From assembly GCA_964496275.1 (NCBI GenBank), contig CAZBYL010000001.1, positions 1-64,000 on the forward strand: a stretch of 64,000 nucleotides of DNA, read 5' to 3'. The notes under the pieces are model-generated. The model saw only the letters and a program-made list of their open reading frames with translations. It was not told the origin of the DNA and ran no database searches. Origin of the DNA: CAZBYL01 sp964496275. Its GTDB lineage: Bacteria; Synergistota; Synergistia; Synergistales; Synergistaceae. Position numbers and translations under genes: made by a program. This document shows positions 61,912 through 64,000 of the stretch, piece by piece. Each line of letters begins with the position of its first letter. Within the stretch, counting starts at the first letter, position 1.

Positions 61912-61951
61912 ACGCCCTGCTGAATTTGTCGTTCAGCAGAGCGTTTTTTTG
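61911..61951 (+). terminator. Strong terminator after the gene scrap
   Basis: AACGC-CTGCTGAA pairs with TTCAGCAG-GCGTT with one-base bulges, followed by seven T. Confidence 0.85.
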
Positions 61952-62021
61952 CTCTTTTACTTATTAGTACGTGAGGTACTGGCGGATAGAAATAGTATCA
62001 AACCAGTATCACGGTGGGAGA

Positions 62022-62062
62022 AAATAGGTCGCAAACCCAGTGTTCATGCGGGTTTGCGACCT
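62022..62062 (-). terminator. Terminator of guaA
   Basis: Thirteen-bp perfect stem AGGTCGCAAACCC/GGGTTTGCGACCT, followed on the minus strand by ATTTTC. Confidence 0.85.
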
Positions 62063-62070
62063 CTGCTATC

Positions 62071-63606
62071 TTATTCCCACTCAATCGTTGCAGGTGGTTT
62101 GCTTGTTACGTCCAGCACTACTCTGTTGACCTGAGGGACTTCGTTGCAGATTCTTCTGGATACTGTGTCGAGGAGGTCGTATGGGAGGTGATACCATTCG
62201 GCCGTCATTGCGTCCAATGATGCCACGGCACGCAGGGCTATGGTCTCGCCGTATGTTCTGACGTCTCCTACAACACCTACACTGCGAACGGGCAGGAGCG
62301 CGCAGAATGCCTGCCATATATCCGTGTATAGTCCGGCTTTGCGTATTTCTTCGATGAAGATTGCATCTGCTTCGCGCAGGACATCGAGACGTTCCTTTTT
62401 AAGTTCTCCGAGGCAGCGTACAGCAAGCCCGGGACCGGGGAATGGGTGTCTTTCCAAAAAGTGTGGCTCTATTCCCAAGACTTTGCCTACAGCGCGCACT
62501 TCGTCTTTGAAGAGGTCGCGCAGCGGTTCGAGAAGCTGCATTTTCATGTCGTCAGGAAGTCCGCCTACGTTATGGTGGCTTTTTATGACTCCCCCGCCGC
62601 CATGTCCGCTTTCGACTACGTCAGGATATATTGTGCCCTGAAGCAGCCAGTCCGAACCTCCGAGCTTACGTGCTTCTTCTTCGAATACACGAATGAAGAG
62701 TTCACCGATTATTTTGCGTTTTTTCTCGGGTTCCGTCACTCCGGCAAGTGCGGATAGGAAGCGTTCTTCCGCATTCACATGGTGTACATTGAGGTTGAGC
62801 GAGCGGTATGTTTCCATTACTTGACGTCCCTCATCCTTGCGCATCATTCCATGGTCTACAAATATGCAGTGCAGACGGTCTCCTACTGCCTTGGAAGTAA
62901 TTACTGCGGAAACTGTTGAGTCTACCCCTCCGGATAGTCCGCATATTACCTTGCCTGTACCAACTTTTGCCTTTATTTTTTCGATCTCATGGTCTATCCA
63001 TTCATGCCCAAGTGTCCAGTCATGCGAGCAGCCGCATATTCCAAATAGGAAGGACGAAAGTATTTCCGTGCCTTTCGGCGTGTGGACAACTTCGGGGTGG
63101 AACTGAAGCGCGGATATTTTCCCATCGGCTGATTCAAATGCCGCAAGAGCGCCGTTTTCGCTGTGTGCCGTGGCTTTAAACCCTTCAGGCAGTCCGGTGA
63201 CTTGATCCCAGTGGCTCATCCATACGTCTATGGAATGGCAGTCATGAATTTCGCTGAAGAGTTTGCAGTTCTCAACTGTAACTTTTGCTCTTCCGTATTC
63301 TGCCGCATCTCCCTTACAGACTCTGCCCCCGAACTGATGAGCCAGAAGCTGCATTCCGTAACATATTCCCAATACAGGCACACCTGAGTTAATGACTGAC
63401 ATAGGAATAGACGGCGCATCGCTGTCCAGTACACTTCTCGGTCCTCCGGAGATAATGATCCCGGCCGGGTTTGTTTGAGCCATTTTTTCGGCGGGAGCAT
63501 CCCAGAACAGGATTTCGCTGTAGACGCCAAGCTCTCTTACACGTCTGGCTATTAACTGGGTATATTGCGAACCGCAGTCGATTATTAGAATTTTATTTTC
63601 TTTCAT
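62071..63606 (-). CDS. guaA: GMP synthase (glutamine-hydrolysing)
   Basis: Converts XMP to GMP. 511 residues: class I glutamine amidotransferase (1-190; nucleophile Cys in PVLGICYGMQLLAHQFGG near 80, His-Glu in LQFHPEVVHTP near 168), ATP pyrophosphatase (GLSGGVDSTVSAV near 221, VDHGMMRKDE), and the C-terminal dimerisation domain (RHPFPGPGLAVRCLGE, NEVPQVNRVVLDVTSKPPAT). Single-gene unit, about 46 bases of leader. Confidence 0.97.
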   Translation of the reverse strand: MKENKILIIDCGSQYTQLIARRVRELGVYSEILFWDAPAEKMAQTNPAGIIISGGPRSVLDSDAPSIPMSVINSGVPVLGICYGMQLLAHQFGGRVCKGDAAEYGRAKVTVENCKLFSEIHDCHSIDVWMSHWDQVTGLPEGFKATAHSENGALAAFESADGKISALQFHPEVVHTPKGTEILSSFLFGICGCSHDWTLGHEWIDHEIEKIKAKVGTGKVICGLSGGVDSTVSAVITSKAVGDRLHCIFVDHGMMRKDEGRQVMETYRSLNLNVHHVNAEERFLSALAGVTEPEKKRKIIGELFIRVFEEEARKLGGSDWLLQGTIYPDVVESGHGGGGVIKSHHNVGGLPDDMKMQLLEPLRDLFKDEVRAVGKVLGIEPHFLERHPFPGPGLAVRCLGELKKERLDVLREADAIFIEEIRKAGLYTDIWQAFCALLPVRSVGVVGDVRTYGETIALRAVASLDAMTAEWYHLPYDLLDTVSRRICNEVPQVNRVVLDVTSKPPATIEWE

Positions 63607-63658
63607 GATTGATATGGGGAGATCCCCTCACCTCCGAGCAACGTTTAGTGCGTTAGTA

Positions 63659-63687
63659 AGTATGACATAGATGGGTTTTGTGAGCAA
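63659..63687 (-). promoter_or_regulatory. Candidate promoter of guaA
   Basis: On the minus strand TTGCTC, 17 bases, CATACT. The leader is too short for a purine riboswitch; it contains GGGGATCTCCCC just before the start codon. Confidence 0.45.
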
Positions 63688-63707
63688 GTGGTTAATTATC
63701 TAAAAGT

Positions 63708-63744
63708 AAAAATGCGGGGAAGAGAATAAATCTCTTCCCCGCAT
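63708..63744 (-). terminator. Terminator of groL
   Basis: Fourteen-bp perfect stem (63712-63725 with 63731-63744), followed by TTTTTAC on the minus strand. Confidence 0.9.
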
Positions 63745-63766
63745 ATATTGCAGTATTTGTTTGGTA

Positions 63767-64000
63767 TTAGTAATCCATACCGCCCATTCCACCCATGCCG
63801 CCCATGCCTGCCATGTCGCCCATTGTATCTTTCTTTTCGGGCTTGTCGGCAATAACGACGTCTGTGGTGAGGAGCATGCCTGCGATAGATGCTGCATTCT
63901 GCAGAGCTGAACGTGTGACCTTGACAGGGTCGATGATTCCGGCCTTTATCATATCCACGTATTCGCCTGTTGTGGCATCAAGACCCTGACCTTCTTTGAG
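63767..64000 (-). CDS. groL: 60 kDa chaperonin GroEL, C-terminal part
   Basis: Partial: the 5' part lies beyond the window end. The 77 visible residues read [20 protein letters not shown], then [20 protein letters not shown] and [15 protein letters not shown], the end of the GroEL equatorial domain, and finish with the flexible [12 protein letters not shown] tail. Folding chamber of the GroEL-GroES chaperonin, cytoplasmic; groES should lie upstream, outside the window. Confidence 0.97.
   Translation of the reverse strand, partial: LKEGQGLDATTGEYVDMIKAGIIDPVKVTRSALQNAASIAGMLLTTDVVIADKPEKKDTMGDMAGMGGMGGMGGMDY

Overview
The window reads as chromosomal DNA of a diderm, amino-acid-fermenting bacterium of the phylum Synergistota (Synergistaceae, Cloacibacillus-like). 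This is an inference. It rests on a secreted protein with a C-terminal tail of the Synerg-CTERM sorting type (50563-52065), an RND tripartite efflux system that needs an outer membrane, a histidine-degradation operon, a formate dehydrogenase, and house-keeping gene orders (yebC-ruvCAB-queA; rplU-rpmA-obg-nadD-LCP-rsfS; rapZ-yvcK-whiA). No rRNA operon, CRISPR array or intact mobile element was seen. One assembly gap of ten N lies inside a tRNA-Gly gene.

Layout. 1-7.3 kb (+): end of argF, nadE, yebC, ruvC-ruvA-ruvB, a small membrane protein, a SpoIID-like protein, queA and a glutaredoxin-like protein. 7.3-11.2 kb (-): histidine degradation operon hutH-formiminotransferase-hutI with a clear promoter and terminator. 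11.3-15.1 kb (-): a serine operon (class V aminotransferase, serA, histidine-phosphatase-superfamily enzyme). Its leader carries a 32-codon serine-rich peptide, an antiterminator and an intrinsic terminator, which is the strongest regulatory signal in the window. 15.4-20.5 kb (+): mltG, a DUF4911-type protein, a TldD-family protein, ftsK. 20.5-27.3 kb: rpmB on the minus strand, then xseB-ispA-dxs-tlyA-nadK-recN. 27.5-29 kb: a beta-lactamase-fold protein that has lost its catalytic residues. 29.3-37.5 kb (+): rapZ-yvcK-whiA, glycogen debranching enzyme, gapA-pgk-tpiA.

37.6-42.3 kb (-): rplU-rpmA-obg-nadD-LCP-rsfS, read from a consensus promoter. 42.4-48.6 kb (-): tRNA-Gly(CCC) broken by the N gap, then the RND efflux operon. 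48.7-54 kb (-): accessory surface region with a GtrII-like membrane glucosyltransferase, a GLUG-repeat Synerg-CTERM protein, a GtrB-like glycosyltransferase and an acetyltransferase. 54.2-55.8 kb: a metallo-beta-lactamase-fold protein and a VOC protein gene broken by a UGA. 56.0-58.7 kb (-): a formate dehydrogenase alpha subunit whose single in-frame UGA sits exactly at the selenocysteine position and is followed by SECIS-like hairpins; a naive caller would split it in two.

58.9-62.0 kb is gene-poor and eroded: restriction-modification remnants, a frameshifted small gene, one intact orphan protein and several unidentifiable coding fragments. 62.0-64 kb (-): guaA and the 3' end of groL.

The main stories are the serine-attenuated operon that seems to encode all three steps of the phosphorylated serine pathway, the probable selenoprotein formate dehydrogenase, and the dead-site beta-lactamase-fold protein. 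All identifications are from reading the sequence; no database search was run.
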